This document shows positions 17,713 to 25,936 of a stretch of DNA of 36,771 nt, piece after piece (the first letter of the stretch is position 1; each line of letters opens with the position of its first letter). The notes below the pieces were generated by a model. That model did no database searches. It was not told the DNA's origin and saw only the letters and a program-made list of their open reading frames with translations. The stretch is taken from the NCBI RefSeq assembly GCF_011045075.1, contig NZ_JAAKZZ010000016.1, positions 1 through 36,771 on the forward strand. Direction: 5' to 3'. Origin of the DNA: Streptomyces boncukensis. Lineage in GTDB: Bacteria; Actinomycetota; Actinomycetes; Streptomycetales; Streptomycetaceae. The translations under genes and the position numbers were made by a program.

Positions 17713-19265
17713 CCACCCCCGATCCGCCCCCGGCACAGGAGCTGCTGCGCATGGAGGGCATCAGGAAGGTCTTCCCCGGTGTGGTCGCCCTCGACGGCGT
17801 GGACTTCGACCTGCGCGCCGGCGAAGTGCATGTGCTGCTCGGCGAGAACGGCGCGGGCAAGAGCACCCTGATCAAGATCCTCTCCGGTGTCTACCGCGCG
17901 GACGGCGGACGGGTGCTGCAGAACGGCAGGCCCGTGCGGGTCGCCGGTGCGGAGGCCGCCGAGAAGCTGGGCATCGCGGCCATCCACCAGGAGTTCAACC
18001 TGGTCCCCCACCTGTCCATCGCGGAGAACCTCTTCCTGGGCCGCCAGCCGCGCCGCTACGGCCTGCTGGACCGCAAGAAGATGGAGGCCGACGCCGCCGT
18101 CCTGCTCCAGCGGGTCGGCGTGGACGCGCCGCCGCGCACCCCGGTGCGCGAACTGGGGATCGCCGGGCGCCAGATGGTGGAGATCGCCAAGGCGCTCAGC
18201 CTGCGCGCCCGGGTGCTCATCATGGACGAGCCGACCGCCGTGCTCACCGCGGAGGAGGTCAACCGGCTCTTCGCCATCGTGCGCAAGCTGCGCTCCGAGG
18301 GCGTGGGGATCGTCTTCATCACCCACCATCTGGAGGAGATCCCGCAGATCGGCGACCGCGTCACCGTGCTGCGCGACGGGCGCAGCGTGGGCCAGGTGCC
18401 CGCCTCCGCACCGGAGGACGAGCTGGTGCAGCAGATGGTCGGCCGCAGCATCGAGCAGCAGTACCCGCGCGACACCGGCCGGGTGACGCCCTCCGCGCAG
18501 CCGCTGCTGCGGGTGACAGGGCTGCGCCGCGCCGGGGTGTTCCACGACATCCACTTCGAGGTGCGGGCCGGCGAGGTCGTCGGCGTCGCGGGCCTGGTGG
18601 GCGCGGGCCGTACGGAGGTGGCGCGGGCGGTGTTCGGCGCCGACCCGTACGACGCGGGCACGGTGGAGGTGCTCGGCAAGCGGCTGCCCGGCCACAACGT
18701 GAGCGCGGCGCTCGCCTCGGGCCTGGGCCTCGTCCCGGAGGACCGCAAGGGCCAGGGGCTGGTGCTCGGCTCCTCCATCCAGGAGAACCTCGGGCTGGTG
18801 ACCCTGCGCAAGGCCACGCGCGGCGGGCTGGTCGACCGGGCGGCGCAGAAGCGCGACGCGGGCCGTATCGCCGAGCGGATGGCCGTGCGGATGGCCGGGC
18901 TGGACCAGCACGTGGGCACCCTCTCGGGCGGCAACCAGCAGAAGGTCGTCATCGGCAAGTGGCTGCTGGCCCAGTCCCGGGTGCTGATCCTCGACGAGCC
19001 CACCCGCGGCATCGACGTCGGCGCCAAGGTCGAGATCTACCAGCTCATCAACGAGCTGACGGCCTCGGGGCACGCGGTACTGATGATCTCCAGCGACCTC
19101 CCCGAGGTGCTGGGCATGAGCGACCGGGTCCTGGTGATGTCCCAGGGCCGGATCGCGGGAGAACTGACCGCGCGGGAGGCGACCCAGGACGCCGTGATGG
19201 CCCTGGCCGTCGGCACCTCCGCGCACGGAGCGAACGAGATGGAGGACTCTCCCCGTGGCCATTGA
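17709..19265 (+). CDS. rbsA: Sugar ABC transporter ATP-binding protein (RbsA)
   Basis: Protein of 518 aa with two fused ATPase domains, as in RbsA/MglA/XylG. The first has Walker A GENGAGKST (45-53), Walker B LIMDEPTAVL and an H-loop in FITHHLEEI. The second has a degenerate Walker A (GLVGAGRTEV), signature LSGGNQQK and LILDEPTRGID. This asymmetry is normal for the family. It drives uptake with RbsC and RbsB. Start is TTG 17709 with AAAGGAG 6-7 nt upstream, overlapping the rbsR stop; it overlaps rbsC by 11 bp. Confidence 0.94.
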   Translation: MTTPDPPPAQELLRMEGIRKVFPGVVALDGVDFDLRAGEVHVLLGENGAGKSTLIKILSGVYRADGGRVLQNGRPVRVAGAEAAEKLGIAAIHQEFNLVPHLSIAENLFLGRQPRRYGLLDRKKMEADAAVLLQRVGVDAPPRTPVRELGIAGRQMVEIAKALSLRARVLIMDEPTAVLTAEEVNRLFAIVRKLRSEGVGIVFITHHLEEIPQIGDRVTVLRDGRSVGQVPASAPEDELVQQMVGRSIEQQYPRDTGRVTPSAQPLLRVTGLRRAGVFHDIHFEVRAGEVVGVAGLVGAGRTEVARAVFGADPYDAGTVEVLGKRLPGHNVSAALASGLGLVPEDRKGQGLVLGSSIQENLGLVTLRKATRGGLVDRAAQKRDAGRIAERMAVRMAGLDQHVGTLSGGNQQKVVIGKWLLAQSRVLILDEPTRGIDVGAKVEIYQLINELTASGHAVLMISSDLPEVLGMSDRVLVMSQGRIAGELTAREATQDAVMALAVGTSAHGANEMEDSPRGH

Positions 19266-20247
19266 CACGCAGCCGGGTCACCGCCTGGACAAGCGCCCCA
19301 GCGGCAACGGGCCGCCGCCCGTGATACGACGCCTCGTGCTGGACAACGGCGCGCTGCTCGCACTGGTCGCGATGGTCATTCTGATGGCCGTCCTGTCGGG
19401 CAACTTCTTCACCACGACCAACATCGTCAATGTCGGTGTGCAGGCGTCCGTCACCGCGATTCTCGCGTACGGCGTCACCTTCGCCATCGTCTCGGGCGGC
19501 ATCGACCTGTCCGTCGGCTCCGTGGCGGCGTTCTCCGCGGTCATGCTCGGCTGGTTCACCACCAACCAGGGCGTGCCCGTCTTCTTCGGTGTCATCCTCG
19601 CGATCCTGGTGGGCACCGCCTGCGGGCTGGTCAACGGTCTCCTCATCGCGTACGGCAAGCTTCCGCCGTTCATCGCCACGCTGGCCATGCTCTCGGCGGC
19701 CCGCGGTCTCGCCCAGGTGGTCTCCGAGGGCGCGCCGATCGCGCTCCCGGACTCGCTCTCCTGGGTGGGCGAGAACCTGAACGACTACATCGCCACCCCC
19801 GTGCTGATCATGATCGCCATGGGGCTCATCGCGGGCCTGGTGCTGATGCGCACCTACAGCGGCCGGTCGATGTACGCCATCGGCGGCAACGAGGAGGCGG
19901 CACGGCTCTCCGGAATTCGGGTCCAGCGGCAGAAGATCATTGTTTATGCCCTGGTGGGCGCCTTCGCCGCGGTCGCCGGAATTGTGCTGGCCTCCCGGCT
20001 GGTCTCGGCTCAGCCCAACGCCGCCGAAGGTTACGAACTGGATGCGATTGCGGCGGTCGTCATCGGCGGCGCGAGCCTCGCCGGAGGGGTCGGCAAGGCG
20101 TCTGGCACGCTGATTGGTGCCCTGATCCTGGCCGTTCTCCGCAATGGGCTCAATCTTCTGGATGTGTCCGCCTTCTGGCAACAGGTCGTCATTGGGGCGG
20201 TCATTGCGCTGGCCGTGCTTCTCGATACACTGCGTCGCCGCGCATGA
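19255..20247 (+). CDS. rbsC: Ribose-type ABC transporter permease (RbsC)
   Basis: Protein of 330 aa with about 8-10 hydrophobic helices of the AraH/RbsC family: AILAYGVTFAIVSGGIDLSVGSVAA, YGKLPPFIATLAMLSAARGLAQ, YAIGGNEEAARLSGIRV and AVVIGGASLAGGVGKASGTLIGA are the conserved signatures. GTG 19255 lies 9 nt after GGAGG and 11 nt inside rbsA. Codon use is ordinary at first, but the last 340 bp or so carry many A/T-ending codons (ATT, AAT, CTT, GTT, TAT), unlike the neighbours. A candidate promoter for rbsB sits in that stretch. Confidence 0.94.
   Translation: MAIDTQPGHRLDKRPSGNGPPPVIRRLVLDNGALLALVAMVILMAVLSGNFFTTTNIVNVGVQASVTAILAYGVTFAIVSGGIDLSVGSVAAFSAVMLGWFTTNQGVPVFFGVILAILVGTACGLVNGLLIAYGKLPPFIATLAMLSAARGLAQVVSEGAPIALPDSLSWVGENLNDYIATPVLIMIAMGLIAGLVLMRTYSGRSMYAIGGNEEAARLSGIRVQRQKIIVYALVGAFAAVAGIVLASRLVSAQPNAAEGYELDAIAAVVIGGASLAGGVGKASGTLIGALILAVLRNGLNLLDVSAFWQQVVIGAVIALAVLLDTLRRRA
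20204..20231 (+). promoter_or_regulatory. Candidate internal promoter for rbsB
   Basis: TTGCGC (20204-20209) and TACACT (20226-20231) are separated by 16 nt inside the 3' end of rbsC. The start would be near 20238, giving a leader of about 70 nt before rbsB. Its position in the A/T-richer end of rbsC supports it. Confidence 0.4.
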
Positions 20248-20308
20248 TCTTTGTGCGACGGGGGAGCAGGCCAGGTTCATTCATCTGCCAACTGCAAGGA
20301 ATGCAGCA

Positions 20309-21247
20309 ATGAGCATGAGAAAGAGCACGTCCGCGGTCGTGATGGCGACGGCAGTAGCCCTCACCGTGACCGCATGCGGGTCCGACTCCGATTCCGGGGA
20401 CGGAAAGGAAAACGTCAAGCTCGGCTTCGCGATATCCGCGCTGAACCAGCCCTTCATGATTCAGATGAAGGAGGGCGCCGAAGCCGAGGCGAAGGCGCAG
20501 GGTGCGAAGATCACGGTCCAGGACGGTCAGGACGACGCCTCGACCCAGGCCAACCAGATGCAGAACTTCACCTCGCAGCAGGTGAAGGGCATCATCATCA
20601 ACCCGGTCGACTCCGACGCGGCGGCTCCCTCCGTCAAGGCTGCCAACAACGCCAAGATCCCGGTCATCGCCGCCGACCGCAGCGTCAACAAGGAGAAGGT
20701 CAAGGCGACCGTGGCCTCGGACAACGTCGAGGGCGGCAAGATGGCGGCCAAGGCCATCGCCGAGCAGCTCGGGGAGAAGGGCAAGATCCTCCAGCTGCGC
20801 GGCCAGGTGTCCACCTCGGCGGCCCGCGAGCGCAACAAGGGCTTCACCGAGGGCCTGAAGGAGTACCCGAACGTCAAGGTCGTCGCCAAGCAGCCGGCGG
20901 ACTTCCTGCGCGACAAGGGCCTCAACGTCACCCAGAACGTCATGCAGTCCCACCCGGACATCGACGGTGTCTTCGCCGAGAACGACGAGATGGCGCTCGG
21001 CGCCATCAAGGCGCTGGGCGGCAAGGCCGGCAAGGACGTCAAGATCGTCGGCTTCGACGGCACTCCTGACGGCTTCAAGGCCATCAAGAAGGGCACGATG
21101 AACGTCACCATCGCCCAGCAGCCCAAGGAGCTGGGCAAGATGTCCGTCCGCAACGCCATGCGGGTCGTCGACGGCACGGACATCCAGAGCCAGATCAAGG
21201 TCCCGGTCAAGGCCGTGACCAAGAAGAACGTCGACCGTTTCTCCTGA
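20309..21247 (+). CDS. rbsB: Ribose-binding lipoprotein (RbsB)
   Basis: Solute-binding protein of 312 aa of the periplasmic-binding-protein type 1 (sugar) family. It is exported as a lipoprotein: MRK, a hydrophobic core, and lipobox VTAC with Cys23. The mature part starts with an acidic Ser/Asp/Gly linker and then KLGFAISALNQPFMIQMKEGAE. Ligand-site segments include QMQNFTSQQVKGIIINPVDSDA, IAADRSVN, GQVSTSAARERNKGF and FAENDEMALGAIKALG, all as in RbsB. Delivers ribose to RbsAC. ATG 20309 is preceded by AAGGA at 8 nt. Usually rbsB lies last, as here, before the kinase. Confidence 0.93.
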   Translation: MSMRKSTSAVVMATAVALTVTACGSDSDSGDGKENVKLGFAISALNQPFMIQMKEGAEAEAKAQGAKITVQDGQDDASTQANQMQNFTSQQVKGIIINPVDSDAAAPSVKAANNAKIPVIAADRSVNKEKVKATVASDNVEGGKMAAKAIAEQLGEKGKILQLRGQVSTSAARERNKGFTEGLKEYPNVKVVAKQPADFLRDKGLNVTQNVMQSHPDIDGVFAENDEMALGAIKALGGKAGKDVKIVGFDGTPDGFKAIKKGTMNVTIAQQPKELGKMSVRNAMRVVDGTDIQSQIKVPVKAVTKKNVDRFS

Positions 21248-21275
21248 CGGTGCGACGGAGCGCAAGGGGCACCGG

Positions 21276-22247
21276 ATGCACGAGTACGACCTGCTGGTCG
21301 TAGGGTCCGCCAACGCCGATCTGGTCGTCCATGTCGACCAGCGGCCCGCGGCGGGCGAGACGGTGCTCGGGTCGGATCTCGCCATCCACCCGGGCGGCAA
21401 GGGCGCGAACCAGGCGGCGGCCGCCGCCCGGCTCGGAGCCCGCACGACACTGCTCGCACGCGTCGGGAACGACGCGTACGGGCGGATGCTGAGCCAGGCC
21501 CAGCGGGCGGCTGGAGCCGACACCACCGGCCTCCTGGAGGGCGAGGACGCACCCACCGGCGTCGCCCTCATCACCGTGGACGCGGCCGGCGACAACAGCA
21601 TCGTCGTCTCCTCGGGAGCCAACGCCCGGCTCACCCCCGAGGACGTGACCGAGGCGCGCCGGCTGTTCGAGGCGGCGACGGTCGTCTCCCTCCAGCTGGA
21701 GATCCCACGGGAGACGGTCGAGGCGGCGGCGCACACCGCCGCGGCCTCCGGCGCACGCGTCGTACTCAATCCCTCGCCCCCTGCGCCCCTGCCGGGCAGC
21801 GTGCTCGCTGTCTGCGACCCCCTGGTGGTCAACGAGCACGAAGCCCGACGGCTGCTGGAAGACCCCGCGGACGGCCGGGTGGACGGCCGGGTGGACGACC
21901 GCGCGACGGGACGGCCGGAGGAGTGGGCCGAGGCGCTGCTGGAGCGCGGACCGCGCAGCGTCGTGGTCACCCTCGGGGCCGAGGGCGCCCTGGTCGCCAC
22001 CCCCGGCAGCGCCGCGGTCCGGGTGCCCAGCCCCTCCGTCACGGCGGTGGACACCACGGGCGCGGGGGACGCCTTCACGGGTGCCCTCGGCTGGCGGCTG
22101 GGACGCGGGGACGGGCTGGTGGACGCGGTGCGGTACGCCGTACGCGTGGGCTCCTTCGCCGTCACCCGGGCGGGGGCCCAGGAGTCGTACCCCGGCGCCG
22201 AGGAGTTCGAGAAGTTTTCGGGGAACTGCGAGAAGGGCGCCACGTGA
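21276..22247 (+). CDS. rbsK: Ribokinase (RbsK)
   Basis: PfkB-family kinase of 323 aa phosphorylating D-ribose to ribose-5-phosphate. It has GSANADLVVHVDQRPAAGET and HPGGKGANQAAAAARLGA near the N-terminus (ribokinase signature) and the catalytic DTTGAGDAFTGAL with Asp near residue 265. A short insertion rich in repeated DGRVDGRVDD (about residues 200-210) is a small coding tandem repeat. ATG 21276 has AAGGGG 6 nt upstream. The stop overlaps the rbsD start as GTGA. Confidence 0.94.
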   Translation: MHEYDLLVVGSANADLVVHVDQRPAAGETVLGSDLAIHPGGKGANQAAAAARLGARTTLLARVGNDAYGRMLSQAQRAAGADTTGLLEGEDAPTGVALITVDAAGDNSIVVSSGANARLTPEDVTEARRLFEAATVVSLQLEIPRETVEAAAHTAAASGARVVLNPSPPAPLPGSVLAVCDPLVVNEHEARRLLEDPADGRVDGRVDDRATGRPEEWAEALLERGPRSVVVTLGAEGALVATPGSAAVRVPSPSVTAVDTTGAGDAFTGALGWRLGRGDGLVDAVRYAVRVGSFAVTRAGAQESYPGAEEFEKFSGNCEKGAT

Positions 22248-22633
22248 AGAAGTCCGGAATCCTCAACCGCCATCTGTCCGGGGCGCTGGCCCGGTTGGGG
22301 CACACCGACCTGGTGATGGTGTGCGACGCCGGCCTTCCGATCCCGGACGGGCCCGCGGTCGTGGACCTCTCCTTCCGGTCCGGAGTGCCCTCCTTCGCCG
22401 AGGTGCTCGACGGGCTGCTGGACGAACTGGAGGTGGAGGGCGCGACGGCGGCCCGGGAGGTGCGCGGTGCGAACTCCGCGGCGAGCGGTCTGCTGGAGCG
22501 GCGCTTCACGGAGCTGGAGCTCGTCCCGCACGAGGAGCTGAAGGCCCGTACGCGCGAGGCGCGGCTGGTGGTACGGACGGGGGAGACCAAGCCGTACGCC
22601 AACGTGCTGCTGCGCTGCGGCGTGCCGTTCTGA
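22244..22633 (+). CDS. rbsD: D-ribose pyranase (RbsD)
   Basis: Protein of 129 aa that interconverts pyranose and furanose ribose so that ribokinase has its substrate. Conserved features are MKKSGILN-like start (here from GTG), His20 and Asp28 in the GHTDLVMVCDAGLPIP segment, and the C-terminal KPYANVLLRCGV. GTG 22244 overlaps the rbsK stop, indicating translational coupling. A perfect 15-bp hairpin overlaps its stop codon and a second terminator hairpin follows. Confidence 0.95.
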   Translation: MKKSGILNRHLSGALARLGHTDLVMVCDAGLPIPDGPAVVDLSFRSGVPSFAEVLDGLLDELEVEGATAAREVRGANSAASGLLERRFTELELVPHEELKARTREARLVVRTGETKPYANVLLRCGVPF

Positions 22634-22648
22634 CGGCACGCCGCAGCG
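22613..22648 (+). terminator. Hairpin overlapping the rbsD stop codon
   Basis: CGCTGCGGCGTGCCG (22613-22627) and its perfect reverse complement (22634-22648) flank a 6-nt loop TTCTGA that contains most of the stop codon. The structure could terminate, or protect the 3' end of the mRNA. Confidence 0.65.
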
Positions 22649-22673
22649 AGTGCGGTTCCCCGGCGCAGCCGCA

Positions 22674-22700
22674 GGGGCCCGGTCCGCAGGACCGGGCCCC
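22674..22700. terminator. Bidirectional terminator between rbsD and the module at 22.7 kb
   Basis: GGGGCCCGGTCC (22674-22685) and GGACCGGGCCCC (22689-22700) form a perfect 12-bp stem with a GCA loop, between convergent operons and 17 nt before the stop of the minus-strand gene. Confidence 0.85.
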
Positions 22701-22717
22701 TCGCACGCCGCACGGGG

Positions 22718-23563
22718 TCAGCCGAGGACGTGCTCGGCGTACCGCTGTGCCGTCTGGGCCAGCACCTCCGCACCGTCCCGCTCCCACAGCCGCGGGTTGA
22801 AGATCTCGACCTCGACCGGTCCCTGGTATCCGGCGGCGTCCACCTGGCGCCGGAAGCCCCGCAGATCGACGCTGCCGTCGCCGAGCTGCCCCCGGCCGAG
22901 CAGCACGCCCTCCGGCAGCGGGGTGACCCAGTCGGCCACCTGGAAGGCCGCGATACGCCCGGCCGCGCCGGCGCGCGCGATCTGTTCCGGCACCCGCTCG
23001 TCCCACCACAGGTGATACGTGTCCACCACGACGCCGACCCGCTCGGCCGGGAAGCGCTCCGCGAGGTCGAGCGCCTGGCCGAGCGTGGAGACCACGCAGC
23101 GGTCCGACGCGTACATGGGGTGCAGCGGCTCGATCGCGAGCCGCACGCCGCGCTCCTGGGCGTACGGGCCCAGTTCGGCCAGCGCGTCGGCCACCCGCTC
23201 GCGCGCCCCCGGCAGATCGCGGCTGCCGTCCGGCAGTCCGCCGGAGACGAGGACGAGGGTGCCGGTGCCGAGCGCCGCCGCCTCGTCCAGGGCCGCGCGG
23301 TTGTCGTCCAGGGCGCGGCGGCGCTCGGCGGGCCCGGCCGCCGTGAAGAAGCCGCCCCGGCACAGCGAGGTGACGGTCAGCCCGTGGTCCCGCGCCAGCC
23401 GCGCTGCGGCCTCGGGCCCGTACTGCTGGACCGGCCCGCGCCACAGGCCGACGCCCGGAACGCCCGTCCGCTCCAGCGCGGCGGCGAGCTCGGGGAGCGG
23501 AAGCTGCCGTACGGTCTCCTGGTTGAGGGACAGCCGGGACAGGTCCGGCGCGGGACGGTTCAC
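22718..23563 (-). CDS. Sugar phosphate isomerase/epimerase-like TIM barrel
   Basis: Protein of 281 aa of the xylose-isomerase-like TIM barrel superfamily (IolE, IolI, hydroxypyruvate isomerase relatives). Candidate metal ligands are Glu145 (LAIEPLHPMY), Asp181 and His184 (VVDTYHLWWD), Gln208 (AAFQVADW) and Glu253 (VEVEIFN). The N-terminus LSLNQETVRQLPL and LWRGPVQQYG, plus SLCRGGFF, set it apart from IolE and IolI. Last gene of a coupled three-gene operon: its GTG overlaps the stop of the DUF993 gene (GTGA). It probably isomerises, epimerises or dehydrates the product of the oxidoreductase. The exact reaction is unknown. Confidence 0.8.
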   Translation of the reverse strand: MNRPAPDLSRLSLNQETVRQLPLPELAAALERTGVPGVGLWRGPVQQYGPEAAARLARDHGLTVTSLCRGGFFTAAGPAERRRALDDNRAALDEAAALGTGTLVLVSGGLPDGSRDLPGARERVADALAELGPYAQERGVRLAIEPLHPMYASDRCVVSTLGQALDLAERFPAERVGVVVDTYHLWWDERVPEQIARAGAAGRIAAFQVADWVTPLPEGVLLGRGQLGDGSVDLRGFRRQVDAAGYQGPVEVEIFNPRLWERDGAEVLAQTAQRYAEHVLG

Positions 23564-24735
23564 TGGGCCACCCCCTGCACCGCGAGCAGGCTCCGCATCC
23601 GGGAGGCGGCCAGCCCCGGGTCGGGGAACAGCCCCAGCCCGTCGGCCAGTTCGTAGGCGTGGGCGAGGTGCGGCAGGGAGCGCGCCGACTGGAGGCCGCC
23701 GACCATCGTGAAGTGCTCCTGGTGCCCGGCGAGCCAGGCGAGCAGCACGACGCCGGTCTTGTAGTAGCGCGTCGGGGTCCGGAAGAGGTGCCGGGCGAGC
23801 GGGACGGTCGGGTCGAGGGCGGCCCGGAACGCCGCACCGCCGTTGCTGTCCAGCAGCCGTACGGCCTCGGCGGCGCGGGCGGCGAGCGGGTCGAAGACCC
23901 CGAGCAGCGCGTCGCTGTGCCCCCGCTCGTCCCCCGCGATCAGCTCGGGGTAGTGGAAGTCGTCGCCCGTGTAGCAGCGCACCCCCTCCGGCAGCCGGCG
24001 GCGCAGCGCGACCTCGCGCCCGGCGTCCAGCAGCGAGACCTTCACCCCGTCGACCTTGTGCGGGTGCGCGGCGACGGCCTCCAGGAAGGTCTCGGTCGCG
24101 CGGTCCAGGTCGGTGCTGCCCCAGTAGCCCTCCAGCGCCGGGTCGAACATGGGCCCGAGCCAGTGCAGGATGACGGGCCGCTCCGCCTGGCGCAGCAGAT
24201 GGCCGTAGACCTCCAGGTAGTCCTCGGGTGCGCGGGCCGCCGCCGCGAGGGCGCGGGAGGCCATCAGGATCGCCTGTGCGCCCGTTTCCTCGACGAGCTG
24301 GAGCTGTTCCTCGTAGGCGGCGCGAATGACCGCCAGAGACGGCTCCAGGCCCGTCAGCTGATCGGTTCCCGCACCGCAGGCGATCCGCCCGCCGACGGCC
24401 CGCGCCTCGGCGGCCGAGCGGCGGATCAGCTCGGCGGCGCCCGCCCAGTCCAGGCCCATGCCGCGCTGCGCGGTGTCCATCGCCTCGGCGACCCCCAGCC
24501 CGTGCCCCCACAGATGGCGGCGGAAGGCGAGCGTGGCGTCCCAGTCGAGCGCGGCGGGTCCGTCCGGAGGGGTGTCCGCGAGCGGATCGGCCACCACGTG
24601 CGCGGCGGCGAAGACCGTGCGGGAGGAGAGCTCGGCGCCGTCCGGGCGCGTGGCGGGCGCGGCGCGGGCGGCGGGCGTGTACATGCGGACGGTCCCGTCC
24701 GGCGCGGGCAGCCGGAGAACCGCGGTGTCGCTCAC
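23560..24735 (-). CDS. DUF993 protein, DHDPS/NAL-like TIM barrel, predicted class I aldolase or lyase
   Basis: Protein of 391 aa. I recognise it as DUF993, a family of unknown reaction related to dihydrodipicolinate synthase/N-acetylneuraminate lyase. The segment KVDGVKVSLLD (227-237) aligns with the GIKE Schiff-base motif of that superfamily, making Lys232 the candidate catalytic lysine. GAGTDQLTG (121-129) matches the early glycine-rich substrate loop, and ILHWLGPMFDP (189-199) the strand that carries the proton-relay tyrosine in DHDPS, which is not obvious here. CYTGDDFHYPELIAGDERGHSDALLG (about 254-279) follows the pattern of the next strand. Both ends are coupled: GTG 24735 overlaps the oxidoreductase stop and the stop overlaps the isomerase start. 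Likely role: retro-aldol cleavage in an unassigned sugar pathway. Confidence 0.8.
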   Translation of the reverse strand: MSDTAVLRLPAPDGTVRMYTPAARAAPATRPDGAELSSRTVFAAAHVVADPLADTPPDGPAALDWDATLAFRRHLWGHGLGVAEAMDTAQRGMGLDWAGAAELIRRSAAEARAVGGRIACGAGTDQLTGLEPSLAVIRAAYEEQLQLVEETGAQAILMASRALAAAARAPEDYLEVYGHLLRQAERPVILHWLGPMFDPALEGYWGSTDLDRATETFLEAVAAHPHKVDGVKVSLLDAGREVALRRRLPEGVRCYTGDDFHYPELIAGDERGHSDALLGVFDPLAARAAEAVRLLDSNGGAAFRAALDPTVPLARHLFRTPTRYYKTGVVLLAWLAGHQEHFTMVGGLQSARSLPHLAHAYELADGLGLFPDPGLAASRMRSLLAVQGVAQ

Positions 24736-25889
24736 AGGCCCAGCTCCGGTACGTCGTAGCGGCGGCCGTCGGCCGAGGACTTCAGGCCCAGCTCGGCGAG
24801 CTGCACGCCGCGCGCGCCGGCCAGCAGGTCCCAGGAGTAGGGCTCGTCCAGCACGACGTGCCGCAGGAACAGCTCCCACTGCGCCTTGAAGCCGTTGTCG
24901 AACTCCTGGTTGTCCGGCACCTCCTGCCACTGCTCGCGGAACGGCTCGGTGGCCGGCAGGTCGGGGTTCCACACCGGTTTGGGCGTGCCCGAGCGGTGCT
25001 GGAACCGGCAGCGGCGCAGCCCGGCCACCGCCGAGCCCTCGGTGCCGTCCACCTGGAACTCGACCAGTTCGTCGCGGTTGACCCGGACCGCCCAGGAGGA
25101 GTTGATCTGTGCGACGGCGCCGCCCTCCAGCTCGAAGATGCCGTACGCGGCGTCGTCCGCCGTCGCCTGGTACGGCTCGCCCCGCTCGTCCCACCGGCGG
25201 GGCACGTGCGTGGCGGCGAGCGCCTGGACGGTGCGGACCCTGCCGAACAGCCCGTGCAGCACGTACTCCCAGTGCGGGAACATGTCCACGACGATGCCGC
25301 CGCCGTCCTCCGCGCGGTAGTTCCACGAGGGGCGCTGGGCGTCCTGCCAGTCGCCCTCGAAGACCCAGTAGCCGAACTCGCCGCGCACGGACAGCACACG
25401 GCCGAAGAAGCCCCCCTCGACGAGCCGCCGGAGCTTCCGCAGCCCCGGCAGGAAGAGCTTGTCCTGGACGACGCCGTGCTTGACGCCCGCCCGGTCGGCC
25501 GCGCGGGCCAGCTCCAGCGCGGCGCCGACCGAGGTGGCGGTGGGCTTTTCGGTGTAGATGTGCTTACCCGCCGCGACGGCCTTCTTCAGCGCCTCCTCGC
25601 GCGCGGAGGTGACCTGCGCGTCGAAGTAGATGTCCACGCTGTCGTCCGCGAGCACCGCGTCGAGGTCCGTGGAGACGGCGCCGGGGTCCAGGCCGTGCTC
25701 GTCGGCCAGGGCCCGCAGGGCGTGCTCCCTGCGCCCCACGAGCACCGGTTCGGGCCAGAGCGTCGCACCGCCGCCCAGGTCCAGACCGCCCTGCTCACGG
25801 AGGGCGAGGATGGAGCGGACGAGGTGCTGCCGGTGCCCCATCCGGCCGGTCACGCCGTTCATGGCGATCCGAACTGTCTTACGTGTCAC
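24732..25889 (-). CDS. Gfo/Idh/MocA-family NAD(P)-dependent oxidoreductase
   Basis: Protein of 385 aa. The N-terminal Rossmann fold starts RKTVRIAMNGVTGRMGHRQH, an unusual nucleotide loop for the family. EKP (114-116 in YTEKPTATS) is the family signature and GGGIVVDMFPHW (196-207) carries the catalytic Asp202 and His206. Typical reactions are oxidation of a ring hydroxyl of a free sugar or cyclitol. It is the first gene of the coupled operon with DUF993 and the TIM-barrel isomerase. GTG 25889 was chosen from the start of the Rossmann strand and GAGGGAG upstream. It could in principle act as an inositol dehydrogenase (IolG), which the inositol operon lacks, but its loop differs from ordinary IolG and its neighbours argue for another substrate. 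Confidence 0.85.
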   Translation of the reverse strand: MTRKTVRIAMNGVTGRMGHRQHLVRSILALREQGGLDLGGGATLWPEPVLVGRREHALRALADEHGLDPGAVSTDLDAVLADDSVDIYFDAQVTSAREEALKKAVAAGKHIYTEKPTATSVGAALELARAADRAGVKHGVVQDKLFLPGLRKLRRLVEGGFFGRVLSVRGEFGYWVFEGDWQDAQRPSWNYRAEDGGGIVVDMFPHWEYVLHGLFGRVRTVQALAATHVPRRWDERGEPYQATADDAAYGIFELEGGAVAQINSSWAVRVNRDELVEFQVDGTEGSAVAGLRRCRFQHRSGTPKPVWNPDLPATEPFREQWQEVPDNQEFDNGFKAQWELFLRHVVLDEPYSWDLLAGARGVQLAELGLKSSADGRRYDVPELGL

Positions 25890-25916
25890 GTGGTCGTCTC
25901 CCTCGGCACCCTCGCA

Positions 25917-25928
25917 GTAAGCGCTTTC
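25917..25928. promoter_or_regulatory. LacI-family operator of the DUF993 module
   Basis: GTAAGCGCTTTC is a 12-bp palindrome around GCGC with one mismatched pair, closely matching the GAAAGCGCTTTC type of LacI-family operator. It sits at about +2 to +13 of the predicted oxidoreductase promoter, where a bound repressor would block transcription. The LacI gene starts 218 nt away on the other strand. Confidence 0.75.
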
Positions 25929-25936
25929 TACAGGCC

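Noticed and set aside
22718..23563. Calling the TIM barrel IolE or IolI
   Set aside because: Superfamily metal ligands are present, but the N-terminal LSLNQETVRQ and SLCRGGFF segments are not those of IolE or IolI, and it is coupled to DUF993.
24732..25889. Calling the oxidoreductase IolG (inositol 2-dehydrogenase)
   Set aside because: The family fits, but the unusual nucleotide loop (NGVTGRMGHRQH) and coupling to DUF993 rather than iol genes argue against a firm iolG name.
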